Shown piece by piece: positions 22,575-24,723 of a stretch of DNA of 24,723 nt. Numbering within the stretch: the stretch's first letter is position 1; each line of letters starts with the position of its first letter. The notes below the pieces were generated by a model. That model made no database searches and had not been told where the DNA came from. It saw only the letters and a program-made list of their open reading frames with translations. The stretch comes from an uncultured Eubacteriales bacterium (GTDB taxonomy: Bacteria > Bacillota > Clostridia > Oscillospirales > CAG-272): contig URMC01000019.1 of assembly GCA_900548735.1 (NCBI GenBank), forward strand, positions 1 to 24,723, given 5' to 3'. Made by a program: the position numbers and the translations under genes.

Positions 22575-22680
22575 GCGGAGCCGTCATTCTCGGATATGAC
22601 CGGGAAACCTGCAGCAACCGGGGGGGCCATGCGGAGCGGGGTTGTTCCGGATGCGTCGGATTTGCGGAAACCGGCTCTCG
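22575..22680 (+). ncRNA. Structured leader, possible uncharacterised cis-regulatory RNA
   Basis: A closing helix GGAGCCG/CGGCTCT, about 95 nt apart, encloses three smaller helices: GTCAT/ATGAC, AGCAACC/GGTTGTT and TCCG/CGGA, plus unpaired conserved-looking CGGGAAACC and TTTGCGGAAAC. This is a multi-branched layout typical of riboswitches. It does not contain the GEMM-I core GACGCAAAGCC, and the resemblance to the S-box (GAAACC...GCAACC) lacks the other required segments. Pairing was traced by hand; function is unknown. Confidence 0.4.
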
Positions 22681-22733
22681 TTTCGTGACTCAAATTCAAA
22701 AGCAGGAAGCAAAGGCGCTTCCGCAGGAGGACT

Positions 22734-24665
22734 ATGGAAACCGTTGTAAAATTGTCCCGGCGCGAGTGGGAAAAGGAATTAAAAACCCTTTCCAAATATT
22801 TTACCTGTGTCAGACTGCTGGATCATGACAGCCTGCCGATCGGCGGCGTGGCAGAGGACCGCGAAAATGGCAAATGCTATGAGATCTGGCAGAAAAACCA
22901 GCGTTGCGACTACTGCATTTCCGCCCGCGCCCTTGCGGAAAAGTCTTCCCGAACCAAACTGGAACATGTGGACAACACGATTTTTCAGATTACCGCAAAG
23001 TACGTGGAGATAGACGGCAAGCCCTGTGTCATCGAGATGGTGCGTGAGTTTGACGATGACTTTCTCGCCGAACTCGGCGACGAGGGGCGCGCCATGGCGG
23101 AATTGGGGGATTATTACGAAAAAATCTACCGCGATGTGCTGACCGGGTGCTACAACCGCCGGTTTTACGAGGAGCGGCTGAAAAACACCGTGCCGCATGC
23201 GGGCGTGGCGCTGCTGGACGTGGACGATTTCAAACTGTATAACGACGTTTACGGTCATGCCACGGGGGATCAGGTGCTGCGCGTGATCGTGCAGGAGATC
23301 AGAGAATGTCTCTCCCCGACAGACAAGCTGATCCGCTATGGCGGAGATGAGTTTTTGATCTATTGCCCGGATACGGAGCCGGGCGCTTTTCTCGACGTCC
23401 TGTACGACATCCGTGCGAGAATCAACAATGCCAAGATGGAGGGCTTTTCCGGCATCAGTCTTTCTGCCAGTATCGGCGCAGCCTATGCCGAAAATGAGCC
23501 GATCGGGACGGTGGTGGAGCGCGCAGACGGGCTGCTGATGTATCGCGCCAAGCGCAGTAAAAACAGCATTGTGACCGATCGTGACGAAGCGGTGGACAAG
23601 GTCAGGGAAAAACCGAGCATCCTGATTGTAGACGACTCGGAACTGAACCGCGAGATTCTGGTTTCCATCCTCGGCAACGAGTTTCAGACTATGGAGGCGG
23701 GCAGCGGCGAGGAGTGCGTGGATATGCTGAAAAAATACGGCACCCGCATCTCGGTGGTACTGTTGGATGTGATTATGCCCGGCATGGGCGGCTTTGAGGT
23801 GCTTTCCTATATGAACGTGCACCACCTGATTGAAGAGATTCCTGTGATTATGATTACCGGGGATGAATCCGACCGGTCGGTGCGCAAAGCCTATGAGCTC
23901 GGCGTTTCGGATTACATCAATCGTCCGTTTGACGTCAAGGTGGTCTATCGTCGGGTGATGAATACCATTCAGCTGTATGCCAAACAGCGCCGGCTGCTCA
24001 AACGCGTGACCGAGCAGATGATGGAAAAGGAAAATGACTCCCAGATGATGGTGAGTATCCTCAGTCAGATTGTGGAGTTCCGCAACGGGGAGAGCGGCAG
24101 GCACGTCGTGATGATCCGCAGGCTCACCGGCATGGTGCTTCATCAGCTGGTGATGAAAACCGACCGCTATCAACTCGGTGCGCGGGAGATTGATCTGATC
24201 AAAAACGCATCCGCTCTGCACGACATCGGCAAGATCGCCATTGACGAAAAGATTCTCAACAAGCCCGGGCGCCTCACGCCGGAGGAGTTTGAGGTGATGA
24301 AGACCCACACCAGTGTGGGCGCCGATATGCTGTGGAGCCTGAAAGAATATCGGAATGAGCCGCTGATGAAATACGCGTGGCAGATCTGCCGCTATCATCA
24401 CGAAAAATACAACGGCAAAGGTTATCCGGAGGGGCTGAACGGAGAGGAGATTCCGATTGCGGCGCAGGTGGTTGCGATTTGTGACGTGTATGACGCGCTG
24501 GTCAGCAAGCGCGTCTACAAGGCCGCCTACTCACCGGACACCGCGGTGCAGATGATCCTGCACGGCGACTGCGGGCAGTTCAACCCCCTGCTGCTGGAAT
24601 GCCTGGTGGAAATTCAGGACGTCTTAAAGGCCGAGATCGTCGGGCGGGAGAACGAAGAAGGGTAA
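22734..24665 (+). CDS. Cys-cluster / GGDEF / REC / HD-GYP c-di-GMP turnover protein
   Basis: A 643-residue cytoplasmic signalling protein. Residues 1-110 form a PAS-like domain with CYEIWQKNQRCDYC (Cys48, 58, 61), a possible metal or redox site. The GGDEF domain is intact (RYGGDEF, 203-207; LLDVDDFKLYND; YGHATGDQVL) and lacks the RxxD inhibitory site at the usual place. A receiver domain follows (about 294-405) with Asp300/301, phospho-acceptor Asp345 and Thr375, but the conserved Lys is Arg397 (YINRPFD). The HD-GYP domain has HDIGK (His496-Asp497), HHEKYNGKGYP (555-565) and CDVYDAL. It could both make and degrade c-di-GMP, with phosphorylation choosing the direction; that is inference. AGGAGG lies 4 nt before the ATG. 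Confidence 0.9.
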   Translation: METVVKLSRREWEKELKTLSKYFTCVRLLDHDSLPIGGVAEDRENGKCYEIWQKNQRCDYCISARALAEKSSRTKLEHVDNTIFQITAKYVEIDGKPCVIEMVREFDDDFLAELGDEGRAMAELGDYYEKIYRDVLTGCYNRRFYEERLKNTVPHAGVALLDVDDFKLYNDVYGHATGDQVLRVIVQEIRECLSPTDKLIRYGGDEFLIYCPDTEPGAFLDVLYDIRARINNAKMEGFSGISLSASIGAAYAENEPIGTVVERADGLLMYRAKRSKNSIVTDRDEAVDKVREKPSILIVDDSELNREILVSILGNEFQTMEAGSGEECVDMLKKYGTRISVVLLDVIMPGMGGFEVLSYMNVHHLIEEIPVIMITGDESDRSVRKAYELGVSDYINRPFDVKVVYRRVMNTIQLYAKQRRLLKRVTEQMMEKENDSQMMVSILSQIVEFRNGESGRHVVMIRRLTGMVLHQLVMKTDRYQLGAREIDLIKNASALHDIGKIAIDEKILNKPGRLTPEEFEVMKTHTSVGADMLWSLKEYRNEPLMKYAWQICRYHHEKYNGKGYPEGLNGEEIPIAAQVVAICDVYDALVSKRVYKAAYSPDTAVQMILHGDCGQFNPLLLECLVEIQDVLKAEIVGRENEEG

Positions 24666-24723
24666 AATTTGCATCGCCGTAGGGGCCCGGCAAGCCCCGG
24701 CCATCGCCATTACCCCAGCGCCC
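24666..24723. other. Window end, hairpin-containing intergenic start
   Basis: Only 58 bp remain after the last stop codon. GGGGC-CCGGCAA-GCCCC forms a short hairpin; its GTAGGGGC start resembles the palindromic repeat at about 6417-6440 read on the other strand. No gene start is visible. Confidence 0.35.

Noticed and set aside
22590..22660. SAM (S-box) riboswitch
   Set aside because: GAAACC...GCAACC is reminiscent, but the kink-turn, the P3 pattern and the GGTGCCAATTCC-like block are absent, and the downstream gene has no methionine link.

Overview
The window looks like a chromosomal segment of an uncultured anaerobic Bacillota, most likely class Clostridia. The evidence is AGGAGG-type ribosome binding sites, sigma-A promoters with 17-bp spacers, a SpoIVFB-like M50 protease, SipW-type signal peptidases with TasA/camelysin-like substrates, a c-di-GMP-I riboswitch, and a GGDEF/EAL/HD-GYP repertoire typical of gut Clostridia. 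No plasmid, phage, transposase or CRISPR signature was found. Everything here is read by eye from sequence and recalled family motifs; no database search was run.

Positions 1-6736 are a mosaic of housekeeping and accessory genes. They hold the 5' two thirds of a surface lipoprotein with InlB-type and Fn3-like repeats (minus strand), an M50 membrane protease (minus), a sugar-isomerase-like TIM barrel, a decayed second copy of the M50 gene, glutamyl-Q tRNA(Asp) synthetase, and tRNA-Leu(GAG) with its own promoter and terminator. A non-coding stretch follows with an 85-bp tandem repeat and several dispersed palindromic elements. The M50 / gluQ-leader pair is partly duplicated around the isomerase gene; one part of the duplication is identical and the other clearly diverged.

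Positions 6737-11380 hold a GH42 beta-galactosidase (minus), a divergent TetR-type regulator and an oleate hydratase, each with a recognisable promoter, and a strong terminator after the hydratase.

Positions 11440-24665 are the most interesting part. A strong promoter leads into a c-di-GMP-I (GEMM) riboswitch whose 3' strand overlaps an intrinsic terminator, which suggests an ON switch. Behind it are eight co-oriented genes: a degenerate EAL protein, a membrane-anchored TasA-like protein, a SipW-type secreted TasA/camelysin-like protein, a SipW-like signal peptidase carrying an EF-hand-like loop, a membrane-anchored McrB-like AAA+ ATPase, a large DUF2357-like partner with a duplicated flanking domain and no visible nuclease motif, a second SipW-like peptidase, and a sensor / degenerate-GGDEF / intact-EAL phosphodiesterase. 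A separately promoted gene follows, with a structured ~175-nt leader, encoding a Cys-cluster/GGDEF/REC/HD-GYP protein able in principle both to make and degrade c-di-GMP. My reading is that high c-di-GMP switches on a surface-fibre system whose operon also encodes the enzyme that lowers c-di-GMP. The AAA+/DUF2357 pair, normally associated with McrBC-like restriction, appears here as part of a cell-envelope system.
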